Below, in pieces: positions 1 to 5,842 of a stretch of DNA of 11,975 nt (positions are counted from its first letter, which is position 1; each line of letters begins with the position of its first letter). Below the pieces are notes generated by a model. The model was not told the origin of the DNA. It ran no database searches and saw only the letters and a program-made list of their open reading frames with translations. The stretch covers positions 1 through 11,975 of the forward strand of contig JAILAO010000134.1 in assembly GCA_024681565.1 (NCBI GenBank). The letters run 5' to 3'. Source of the stretch: Bacteroidales bacterium (lineage in GTDB: Bacteria > Bacteroidota > Bacteroidia > Bacteroidales > UBA932). A program made the translations under genes and the position numbers.

Positions 1-843
1 GGAAGGGATCTCCTTGTTGACGATCTTCTCGACCTCCTTGACAACAGTCTCGGTCTTGACCTCGGTCTTCACGACAGGGTGATTCTTGGCATACTCCTTG
101 GCGAGCTCCTCGGCAGCCTCCTTGGAGAGGTAACCGGCAGCAGCGGCGGCAGCAGCAGCACGGGCATACTTGCCATGCTTTCCACCGATGGTCCAGATAG
201 CGTTGAGGGTCAGACGGCCGGTGCCTTCGCCCTTACGATACTGGCTGGCGTCACCGAAGACGGACGGGGTGATCCCGAAACGGCCTTCGAGAGCGATCTC
301 GAGAGCGTTGGTCACATTGTAACCAAGGCCGAGACCGGCGGTAGCGCCGAAGCGGACCTTCGTGCCATTCGCTTCCTGAACGAGAACATAGTTACCGGCA
401 GAAGCACCACCCTTGAAAGCGGTACCGGCGGAAGAAATGTTCATGGTCGGGCCGACGAAAGCATACACATCAAACTTGGCAAGATCGTCAGCGAAGATGT
501 TGCTGAAGTTGATCATCGCATCGAGGTTGAGCTCGCCGAAGAGTTTGTTCTTAGCGGAATAGATCGTACCCATGGTACCATAGTTGGCAGCGTTGCCGGC
601 CTTGGCGTCGAGGGTCTGGAAAGGACCGCCGATGACACCGCGGACACCGAGGATCGGAGTGACATACTTACCGACCATGATGTTGCCATAGAAGGAGGGG
701 GAGTTGAAGCCACTGTTGTTGACGGAGATGATACCGCCACCGACACCGACGAACCAGTCATTCCCCTTGTAAGTCTGCTGAGCATTCGCAGCAAAGATGC
801 CTGCTGCCATTGCGAGAGACAATGCGAGAACTTTGAGTTTCAT
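1..843 (-). CDS. OmpA-family outer membrane protein (3' end outside window)
   Basis: The minus-strand frame opens at ATG 843 and stays open for 281 codons to the window edge, so the C-terminus is missing. Residues 1-21 are a signal peptide ending in ANAQ. Residues ~25-220 alternate aromatic, Gly and polar residues as in an 8-stranded OmpA-type beta-barrel (FVGVGGGI, VRFGATAGLGLGYNV, LTLNAIWTIGG). After the barrel come an eight-alanine run (229-236), a charged helix (YLSKEAAEELAKEYA) and a repetitive KTEVKTETVVKEVEK linker. In Bacteroidales proteins this layout usually leads into a C-terminal peptidoglycan-binding OmpA domain, which would lie beyond base 1. It starts 43 bp after the lipoprotein gene with no promoter in the gap, so the two are probably co-transcribed. 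Barrel and signal peptide are seen; the OmpA C-terminal domain is inferred. Confidence 0.85.
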   Translation of the reverse strand, partial: MKLKVLALSLAMAAGIFAANAQQTYKGNDWFVGVGGGIISVNNSGFNSPSFYGNIMVGKYVTPILGVRGVIGGPFQTLDAKAGNAANYGTMGTIYSAKNKLFGELNLDAMINFSNIFADDLAKFDVYAFVGPTMNISSAGTAFKGGASAGNYVLVQEANGTKVRFGATAGLGLGYNVTNALEIALEGRFGITPSVFGDASQYRKGEGTGRLTLNAIWTIGGKHGKYARAAAAAAAAGYLSKEAAEELAKEYAKNHPVVKTEVKTETVVKEVEKIVNKEIPS

Positions 844-886
844 ATCTTGATTCTTTTAAATTCGTTAAACTAAGGAGTCTGAAGAA

Positions 887-1927
887 TTACTCGGCGAAGA
901 CGATACCACCACCAGCGTTGGATGCGCCACCGGCGACACCATGGCCATACCAATAGTGAGAGTAGATCGGGTAGTCAGTGTAGTACTCGTGAGTATAGTC
1001 GTGCGTGTAAACGTGCGGCGTACCATGCTCATCGTGACCGTGGGTCGTGTACTGGTGCTCGGAGATGTGACCCTCCTTGCCGTGACCGACAACGTGGACC
1101 GGCATACCAAGCTCGATCTCCTCGGCGACAGTGGTATTGTAATCGACGACGACGAACTCACCGACGGTCAGCTTCTCGTTACCCTTCTCAGCAACGACAG
1201 CATAGACGGACTCGGTAGCATAGCGCTTCTGCCAGGAAGCCCACATACCGAAAGCGGAGACCTTGAAATCAAGCTTGCCGGCTTCTCTTTCCTCTTCAAC
1301 ATTGAAGACCTCGGCAATCTGCTCGACGACAGTCTGGAAATCATCATAGAGGGCCTCGACGGCGATGACCTCGGCGCTGGTGATGATCTGATAATCAACA
1401 GTACCGGTCAGGATATATTCACTGTCATTGAGGAAGAAATTCTCAACAACGATATCCCCGTGGGGATGCTTGTGCTCGTAAGTCGTATAGTGCTTGTTCT
1501 CCAGGAACTTGACATCAACCAGTTCAGGATCGCCCTGCTCCTCGAGCTGAGCGGAATAGGTGTAGTCGTCAATCTTCTCACCGATGACCATGCGGACATC
1601 AATGGTACCGACACCGCCGGCGATAACTTCGGGGATGGAAACGGACTGAGAGTAGGACTTGGGAAGCTGCGGGGTCGTAGCCGTGACCGTGATGGTCTGA
1701 GCCGGGATGGCGGTAGCTTCGGCAGCCTCGAACGTAATGGTCTTGCCGGAAACGGTACCGGCAGTAGAAGTGATGGTTGCATCGGAATATTCCGTTCCAT
1801 CAAGATCTACGACAGAAACGTTAACGGTCAGTTTGGCACCGGCAACCTTGAATGCAGTCTCAATCTGCTCAGGCTGGCAAGCGGCAAATACACCTACTAA
1901 CGCAATGAGTGAAAAAAACTTTTTCAT
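887..1927 (-). CDS. His-rich lipoprotein, DUF3869-like
   Basis: A 346-residue secreted lipoprotein of unknown function. I chose ATG 1927 (MKKFFSLIALVGVFAAC) rather than the ATG 24 bp upstream because it gives a proper type II signal peptide with Cys17 as the lipidation site and has AAAAGAA just before it. Residues ~25-115 are Thr/Val-rich beta-strand sequence like an Ig-type domain. Residues 146-156 hold four His (H146, H152, H154, H156), and residues 278-329 hold twelve His mixed with many Tyr, followed by a Gly-rich tail (AGGGIVFAE). The general plan recalls the Bacteroidales DUF3869 lipoproteins; this is recollection, not a database hit. It is the first gene of a likely operon with the OmpA-like gene, which suggests an outer membrane location. 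Metal binding by the His clusters is inference. Confidence 0.85.
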   Translation of the reverse strand: MKKFFSLIALVGVFAACQPEQIETAFKVAGAKLTVNVSVVDLDGTEYSDATITSTAGTVSGKTITFEAAEATAIPAQTITVTATTPQLPKSYSQSVSIPEVIAGGVGTIDVRMVIGEKIDDYTYSAQLEEQGDPELVDVKFLENKHYTTYEHKHPHGDIVVENFFLNDSEYILTGTVDYQIITSAEVIAVEALYDDFQTVVEQIAEVFNVEEEREAGKLDFKVSAFGMWASWQKRYATESVYAVVAEKGNEKLTVGEFVVVDYNTTVAEEIELGMPVHVVGHGKEGHISEHQYTTHGHDEHGTPHVYTHDYTHEYYTDYPIYSHYWYGHGVAGGASNAGGGIVFAE

Positions 1928-1978
1928 TTCTTTTAAATAAATATTAAACATTAAACAAACTTTCTTAGCCCATAGTCA

Positions 1979-2002
1979 AGCATGCCCATAAAGGCACATG
2001 CT
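1979..2002 (-). other. Hairpin in the 5' leader of the lipoprotein-ompA mRNA
   Basis: AGCATG (1979-1984) and CATGCT (1997-2002) are perfect inverted arms. A further CC/GG pair inside gives a short closed stem around a UUUAU loop in the minus-strand transcript. With a start near 2011, the hairpin would sit about 10 nt from the mRNA 5' end and about 50 nt ahead of the lipoprotein start codon. It could be an mRNA-stabilising 5' stem-loop; function is not shown. Confidence 0.5.
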
Positions 2003-2015
2003 ACTTTACAGTTGA

Positions 2016-2047
2016 CAAAGATACTTCAAGAAATACAAAAAAACAAA
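2016..2047 (-). promoter_or_regulatory. Bacteroidetes promoter for the lipoprotein-ompA operon
   Basis: Reading the minus strand, TTTG (2047-2044) is followed after 20 nt by TATCTTTG (2023-2016). This is a full match to the Bacteroidetes -33 TTTG / -7 TAnnTTTG consensus with the usual spacing. The predicted transcription start near 2011 leaves a leader of about 85 nt before ATG 1927. The -33 box lies 16 bp beyond the stop codon of the upstream YjbH-like gene. Confidence 0.8.
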
Positions 2048-2062
2048 TATTTCTCAAAAAAT

Positions 2063-3307
2063 TTATTTTATATCTTGAAGCATACTATTAATATAATATG
2101 GATTGTAGTAATTCTTCGTCATGATATTGTCATCAACCTCGGTACGGTACTCGTAATAGTACCTCTCTTCATTGTTCGCATTGTATGCCATGCCGATCTG
2201 TCCGGAGGTAGTGACACGCGGGATATAGCCGTGCCGTTTCATCCTGTACGGCGGCAGGGCGATCTGGAAACGGAAACCGCCGTTGGTCCGGGTCACGAAT
2301 CCGGTGGACTTGGTCATATTGTCCCAGGTCCAGGGAATCCCGGCAGGGATGTGATGTCCTTTCTCGGCATAGAAACCGATCGAGCAGTGACGGAAATGAC
2401 GGACCATTTCGAACTTGATACCATAGTCACCCCGTATGAAATTGATCGCGCGCAGAGAGAACTGCGTCTTCAGGAAAGGATTGTAGTAATTGGCGCCGAC
2501 ATTCCAGCGGAAGACCGGTTCGAGGGCATATTTCCACACGAATCCCAGATAGGAAGAATAGGTGATGAGGCCAAGCTGCGCATCCACGGAGAAACGCTCG
2601 TTGGGGAAATGGTAAGATGCCTCCAGGGCGATTCCGCCCCGGTCGTTGGAGAAATTGCCGATGGTCAGTTTGCCCTGGATATTCAGATGCCACGGGTCAC
2701 GGAAACGCTGGGACAACGTGATGAAAGAGGGATGGATCAGGTAGTATTTCTCCAGCTGCATGTCCGTGAAGACCGGTATCACCAGCTGATAGGTGAAGCG
2801 CATGCCGGGCCACAGGGAGATATGCAGTGTCGGATTGAGGGTCCAGACGGACTGATAGACCTGGTTGATGATCAGGTTCTGCAGGGAGACCTGCGGATAG
2901 ATCATGATGTCCGCTTTCGCGAAAGAGTTGTTGAGTTTAGGCTGTTTGCGGACTGCGTCCCAGGAGGAATCCAGACGCTTGGTGGTGTTCCAGACACCAT
3001 TATTATAAGTGAGGGTCACTTCCGGGACCTTATAGGAAGTTCCGATCACCTTTACGGGTTTGGAAGTGTCCAGGCCCGCAGATTCGATGATCTGTGCGGC
3101 GTAGGCAAATCCTTCGGCCGGAATCTTGTAGCGGTCGTTCTCGATCGTGAAGACGGTATAGTCCTCCGTCTCGATCGCCCGGACATTGGCAAAGCCTTCG
3201 TCCGCCAGCTTTCTGGCCGTACTGTCCACGCGCGAAGATGTCTGGTTCTGCGCCAAAGCGGCAGAAGACACCAGCAGACAGAGCAAGAACAGGAAGGGTT
3301 TTTTCAT
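2063..3307 (-). CDS. YjbH-like outer membrane beta-barrel protein
   Basis: A 414-residue exported protein. Residues 1-20 are a signal peptide (cleavage after ALAQ). Residues 33-75 (ARKLADEGFANVRAI, then VFTIENDRYK) resemble the short N-terminal module of YjbH-family exopolysaccharide-associated proteins, where a 'GFxNVRV... yENrxY' pattern occurs. From about residue 125 on, the sequence is rich in aromatic, Gly and alternating hydrophobic residues, with Arg/Tyr-rich strands (RFTYQLVIPVF, GGIALEASYHFP, FSVDAQLGLITY), as in an outer membrane barrel. It lies 26 bp downstream of the TapB-like gene on the same strand. YjbH of enterobacteria acts in exopolysaccharide production; no polysaccharide genes are visible here, so the substrate is unknown. 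The barrel call is firmer than the YjbH name, which is from memory of the motif. Confidence 0.7.
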   Translation of the reverse strand: MKKPFLFLLCLLVSSAALAQNQTSSRVDSTARKLADEGFANVRAIETEDYTVFTIENDRYKIPAEGFAYAAQIIESAGLDTSKPVKVIGTSYKVPEVTLTYNNGVWNTTKRLDSSWDAVRKQPKLNNSFAKADIMIYPQVSLQNLIINQVYQSVWTLNPTLHISLWPGMRFTYQLVIPVFTDMQLEKYYLIHPSFITLSQRFRDPWHLNIQGKLTIGNFSNDRGGIALEASYHFPNERFSVDAQLGLITYSSYLGFVWKYALEPVFRWNVGANYYNPFLKTQFSLRAINFIRGDYGIKFEMVRHFRHCSIGFYAEKGHHIPAGIPWTWDNMTKSTGFVTRTNGGFRFQIALPPYRMKRHGYIPRVTTSGQIGMAYNANNEERYYYEYRTEVDDNIMTKNYYNPYYINSMLQDIK

Positions 3308-3328
3308 AATTCTCTCTTTAGCAAGTTA

Positions 3329-3336
3329 CAAAGTTA
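3329..3336 (-). promoter_or_regulatory. Possible -7 box for the YjbH-like gene
   Basis: The minus strand reads TAACTTTG, a perfect TAnnTTTG box, with 21 nt between it and ATG 3307. Its first three bases are the TAA stop codon of the upstream TapB-like gene. No convincing TTTG is seen 19-21 bp further upstream, so the gene may depend partly on read-through from the TapB-like gene. Confidence 0.45.
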
Positions 3337-4008
3337 GTAATTTTTCAATACTTCCGATGTATCCAGCCGTAAATTCTTATCATAGGTATCATGTCGCACG
3401 TAGCCGATGCCCGGTGCGTACCAGGTCTCAGCCGTCGTCGTCCGGTTGCGGCCCAGGCCCCGTTCCTCCTTGTGCTCGCGTACGACGATGCACTCGAAGG
3501 TGCCGGCCGGCACGGTGATGCGCTCCCTGCGGAGCACCTGACGCTGCGTCACCTCTGTCCGGTATTTCATCCCGAGCACCGTGACGACGGCCCGGGCGTC
3601 CGGCAGGGTGTCGCCGGGCTGCATGTCCGAAGGCAACAGCGAGGGTTCACCGGTCGAACTGAGTTCGGCTTTCGGGAACATGCCGGAGATAACCGCTTTC
3701 AGCGAAGCGCCGACATCCATCCGCACGGTACCGTCCCGGTCGATGAGCACGTACATCTGCGAAGGACCGCCGTACATGGGCGAGCCGTCGGGCTTGCCCA
3801 AAGAAAACGTATAATCCACACGGGTGTCCGCCCCGTCCGCGTTCACCGCACCGATGGTCCAGGTGGAGGTACGCACCAGTTTGCCGGATCCGGCGTCCGT
3901 TCTTTCATAGTAGAGCGTCCGCCCCGGGCGGGAACAGAAATACGGCTCCCCCGCCGAAACGGAGAAGGCCCACAGGAGAAGCGTGAAGGCGAGTATGAAA
4001 CGTTTCAC
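3334..4008 (-). CDS. Exported DUF3108/TapB-like protein
   Basis: A 224-residue protein predicted to reach the periplasm. I set the start at GTG 4008. From there the product begins with a clean signal peptide (MKRFILAFTLLLWAFSVSA, then GEPYF), and the only upstream in-frame ATG (4143) would extend it about 100 bp into ridA on the other strand. The body has an early 'YF...PGRTLYYERTD' segment, a central 'LPSDMQPGDTLPDA' segment, then VPAGTFECIVV (166-176) and TWYAPGIGYVRHD (195-207). This series, with 'V-x-AGTF-x-C' and 'W-Y-A-x-GIG-x-V', is typical of DUF3108/TapB-like beta-rich proteins, whose function is poorly known. It shares an overlapping divergent promoter region with ridA and is followed after 26 bp by the YjbH-like gene. 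Confidence 0.75.
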   Translation of the reverse strand: MKRFILAFTLLLWAFSVSAGEPYFCSRPGRTLYYERTDAGSGKLVRTSTWTIGAVNADGADTRVDYTFSLGKPDGSPMYGGPSQMYVLIDRDGTVRMDVGASLKAVISGMFPKAELSSTGEPSLLPSDMQPGDTLPDARAVVTVLGMKYRTEVTQRQVLRRERITVPAGTFECIVVREHKEERGLGRNRTTTAETWYAPGIGYVRHDTYDKNLRLDTSEVLKNY

Positions 4009-4012
4009 GGTA

Positions 4013-4020
4013 CAAAGATG
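4013..4020 (-). promoter_or_regulatory. -7 box of the TapB-like gene, 4 nt from its GTG start
   Basis: The minus strand reads CATCTTTG, one mismatch from TAnnTTTG, followed by TACC and then GTG 4008. The expected transcription start falls at or next to the start codon, so the mRNA may be leaderless. No clear -33 TTTG is seen. Confidence 0.45.
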
Positions 4021-4032
4021 CAAAAAAAATCG

Positions 4033-4040
4033 TAACTTCG
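4033..4040 (+). promoter_or_regulatory. -7 box of ridA, 4 nt from its ATG
   Basis: TAACTTCG is one mismatch from TAnnTTTG and is followed by GCTC and then ATG 4045. Only 12 bp separate it from the opposing -7 box of the TapB-like gene, so the two promoters overlap. No clear -33 TTTG is seen. Confidence 0.45.
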
Positions 4041-4044
4041 GCTC

Positions 4045-4458
4045 ATGATGAAAAGAACCATTGCAACGCCGGAAGCCCCCAAGGCCGTCGGCCCCTACTC
4101 CCAGGCCATCGAACTGAATGGCACCCTCTATCTCTCCGGACAACTGCCCGTCGATCCCAAGACCGGGAAGATGCCTGAAGGCATCGAAGCCCAGACGAAG
4201 CAGTCCCTGCAGAACATCGGCGCCATCCTGACTGCCGCCGGACTGGATTACGGCAATATCGCCAAGACGACCGTACTGCTGAAGGATATCGCCGACTTCG
4301 GTGCCATGAACGCCGTGTATGCGACCTTCTTCCCGGCAGACAAACCGGCGCGCGTGTGCTATCAGGTGGCGGCCCTGCCGATGGGCGCCCTGGTGGAGAT
4401 CGACGCCATTGCCGGCCCCGATTGGGACAACTATGTCCCGGATCCCGTGGGAGAATAA
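4045..4458 (+). CDS. ridA: RidA family enamine/imine deaminase
   Basis: A 137-residue protein, close to the usual length of the RidA/YjgF/YER057c family. These are cytosolic homotrimers that hydrolyse reactive enamine/imine intermediates such as 2-aminoacrylate released by PLP enzymes. Seen in the sequence are the N-terminal GPYSQA (16-21), LYLSGQLPVDP (28-38), and near the C-terminus PARVCYQVAALP (101-112) followed by GALVEIDAIA. Arg103 and Glu118 correspond to the substrate-binding Arg and the catalytic-region Glu of the family. Two ATGs are adjacent (4045 and 4048); I keep the first, which lies exactly 4 nt after the putative -7 box. The 3' end overlaps the convergent UDG-like gene by 28 bp. 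The cytosolic enzyme is not functionally tied to its exported neighbours. Confidence 0.93.
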   Translation: MMKRTIATPEAPKAVGPYSQAIELNGTLYLSGQLPVDPKTGKMPEGIEAQTKQSLQNIGAILTAAGLDYGNIAKTTVLLKDIADFGAMNAVYATFFPADKPARVCYQVAALPMGALVEIDAIAGPDWDNYVPDPVGE

Positions 4459-5042
4459 GGGATTTCAGGAAACAGTTTCCGGTAACATTCCGCTTTCTGT
4501 GCGAGCGGAAGCGGATAGGCACGTGACGTGGAGGGCATCCGCCACCAGGCGAATTCCCGCCCCCAGGCCTGCATTTCCACACTGCCGCCCACCGGCGGCA
4601 TGACGATATCCGTCCCCGTAGCCGCGGACAGCAGCGCCTGCAGTTCGCCGCTGGCCTTGCCGCCCGTCGTCACGATGTGCCGGCAGGCCGGGATCCGCGC
4701 GAGCAGCATCCCCACGTCCGTGGGCTCCAGGATTTCCAGAAAAGCATCGCTGGCATTGTCCTTCAGGCGCCGCACCCGGCGGGCCGTATCGTAGAACGCC
4801 AGGGCATGTTCCTCGCAGAAGGGCACGATCCGCGCCCGGTCGAAACGCTTCTGACCGGCCAGCTCGAAATAGCGGGGGTCGCCGAAATGGAGCAACCCCA
4901 TCACCCGCCAGAAATCGTTGATGAAGTTGGGGTAGAAGAAATCCATCGACCAGCGTGCCCGGGGCGGCGGGAAACTGCCCAGGAAGAGGATCGAAGCCTC
5001 CGGCGGGAGGAACGGTTCCAACGGATGACATTCAAGGGTCAT
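4431..5042 (-). CDS. Uracil-DNA glycosylase family protein
   Basis: A 203-residue cytosolic DNA-repair-type protein. I chose ATG 5042 (MTLECHPLEPFLP) because the -7 box TATCTTTG ends 4 nt upstream and the longer in-frame start (5093) would read through that promoter. Family features are GSFPPP (22-27) near the N-terminus, as in motif 1 of the UDG superfamily, then DFFYPNFINDFWRVMG, an FYDTARRVRRLKDNASD segment, IVTTGGKAS in the middle, and MPSTSRAYP (169-177) in place of the C-terminal 'HPS/PS-S' motif. These match the Bacteroidetes uracil-DNA-glycosylase-family proteins, which would remove uracil or related bases from DNA; the exact base specificity is not readable. The gene converges on ridA with a 28-bp overlap, and the two share no visible terminator. 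Confidence 0.82.
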   Translation of the reverse strand: MTLECHPLEPFLPPEASILFLGSFPPPRARWSMDFFYPNFINDFWRVMGLLHFGDPRYFELAGQKRFDRARIVPFCEEHALAFYDTARRVRRLKDNASDAFLEILEPTDVGMLLARIPACRHIVTTGGKASGELQALLSAATGTDIVMPPVGGSVEMQAWGREFAWWRMPSTSRAYPLPLAQKAECYRKLFPEIPYSPTGSGT

Positions 5043-5046
5043 AGGA

Positions 5047-5054
5047 CAAAGATA
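5047..5054 (-). promoter_or_regulatory. -7 box of the UDG-like gene, 4 nt from its ATG
   Basis: The minus strand reads TATCTTTG, then TCCT, then ATG 5042. This is a perfect TAnnTTTG box placed so that transcription should begin at or beside the start codon. The -33 position falls in the adjacent inverted repeat (5064-5091) and shows no clear TTTG. Confidence 0.6.
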
Positions 5055-5063
5055 ATTGATTCC

Positions 5064-5091
5064 GTGTCGGATTCCATGCAGAATCCGACAC
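5064..5091. repeat. Perfect 11-bp inverted repeat between the UDG-like and IS200-like genes
   Basis: GTGTCGGATTC (5064-5074) and GAATCCGACAC (5081-5091) are perfect inverted arms around a 6-nt CATGCA loop. No T-run follows on either strand, so it is not a typical intrinsic terminator, and both flanking genes point away from it. It covers the -33 region of the UDG-like promoter, so it could be an operator. It could also be a REP-like hairpin linked to the neighbouring IS200-like gene. Confidence 0.75.
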
Positions 5092-5105
5092 ATCTGATGT
5101 TTCTA

Positions 5106-5136
5106 TTTCCAAACTGCCGCTTTTTGCGTATCTTGC
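5106..5136 (+). promoter_or_regulatory. Weak candidate promoter for the IS200-like gene
   Basis: TTTC (5106-5109) and TATCTTGC (5129-5136) are separated by 19 nt. Both boxes depart from TTTG / TAnnTTTG. The spacing to ATG 5160 (23 nt) is reasonable. Call it tentative. Confidence 0.3.
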
Positions 5137-5159
5137 ATACCGGACTGAAACTATGAAAA

Positions 5160-5834
5160 ATGAAAACTTACGGGAAAGACGACGAGATCTGCGAAGCCGC
5201 GTTCCTGCGGCAAGGGCCATTCTGGCGCATCCGTACCCCGGAGGAGCTGAGCGGTACGCTCTTTTCCAACCGGGATGACTTCATCTTCGGCATGAACCTG
5301 GTTGCGGTCTGCACCGCGCTGTCAGCCGGGATCCGGGTTTTGACCTTCACCCTGGAGCCCGGCCGGCTGTTCTTCCTGCTGGGCGGAGAAGCAGGCTCCG
5401 CGGAAGCATTCTTCCTGCTCTACAGGAAGCGCCTGAAGCGCTATCTGGCCGACCGTGTCCGGTATCCGGACCTGACCGGACTGACGCCCGGCCTGCTGCG
5501 GATTCCCGACCTGCAGGCTTTCCGTGACGAGGCGGTCTTCATCAACCGGCACGCCTGCATCGGGCAACCCGGGCACACGCCCTATTCCTACCCGTGGAGC
5601 GCCGGGATCCTGTATTTCAATCCGCTGCTCCTGGACCTGCCCAAGGTCCCCCTGTCCCGTCTGTCACAGGCGAAGCGGAGGGCCGTTTCACACAGCCGTC
5701 TGCTGCAACTGCCCGGTTCCTATCAGGTTTACAGGGGAATCATCGTTCCTTCGTCCTACTGTGCCATCAGCGAAGGCGAGTCCTATTTCAGGAACGCCCG
5801 CCAGTATTTCCGGCTGCTGGGCAGGCCGGGATGA
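5160..5834 (+). CDS. IS200/Y1-transposase-like protein, catalytic motifs apparently lost
   Basis: A 224-residue protein of a family common in Bacteroidetes that I relate to IS200-like (Y1, HUH) transposases and RAYTs. The start is fixed at ATG 5160 by an in-frame TGA at 5154-5156. Family-like segments are FSNRDDFIFGMNLVAVC (35-51), LTFTL (61-65), FFLLYRKRLKRYLA (84-97), IPDLQAFRDEAVFINR (115-130), YSYPWSAGILYFNP (142-155) and SYCAISEGESYFRNARQYF (199-217). In relatives as I remember them, LTFTL is followed by 'MxNHxH', the metal-binding HUH motif. Here the matching residues are E-P-G-R69-L-F71, and the 'YINRN' Tyr is Phe127. The frame is intact with no frameshift, so the protein may serve a non-transposase role. 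No second insertion-sequence gene or target duplication is seen. The gene ends 8 bp before the convergent GH51 gene. Confidence 0.65.
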   Translation: MKTYGKDDEICEAAFLRQGPFWRIRTPEELSGTLFSNRDDFIFGMNLVAVCTALSAGIRVLTFTLEPGRLFFLLGGEAGSAEAFFLLYRKRLKRYLADRVRYPDLTGLTPGLLRIPDLQAFRDEAVFINRHACIGQPGHTPYSYPWSAGILYFNPLLLDLPKVPLSRLSQAKRRAVSHSRLLQLPGSYQVYRGIIVPSSYCAISEGESYFRNARQYFRLLGRPG

Positions 5835-5841
5835 ACCCCGG
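5826..5841. other. Short GC hairpin between convergent gene ends
   Basis: CCGGG (5826-5830) and CCCGG (5837-5841) can pair around the TGA stop of the IS200-like gene, only 2-13 bp from the stop of the GH51 gene. There is no T-run on either strand, so it is at most a weak bidirectional pause or terminator element. Confidence 0.3.
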
Positions 5842-5842
5842 T

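Noticed and set aside
120..166. GCAGCAGCGGCGGCAGCAGCAGCA-type tract near the left edge, resembling a microsatellite.
   Set aside because: It encodes the alanine run of the OmpA-like protein with mixed Ala codons, so it is coding low complexity rather than a pure repeat.
2024..2080. Inverted copies CTTCAAGA (2024-2031) and TCTTGAAG (2073-2080).
   Set aside because: Arms are only 8 bp with a 41-bp AT-rich gap, and one arm is inside the coding end of the YjbH-like gene. Chance is a sufficient explanation.
2827..2836. GTGTCGGATT inside the YjbH-like gene matches one arm of the hairpin at 5064-5091.
   Set aside because: It is a single half-site within coding sequence with no inverted partner, so it does not support a dispersed REP family.
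79..3337. Long plus-strand open frames opposite the OmpA-like, lipoprotein and YjbH-like genes (79-873, 941-1900, 1982-3337).
   Set aside because: They mirror the minus-strand genes, which have signal peptides, promoters and family features. The plus frames have no plausible starts or motifs.
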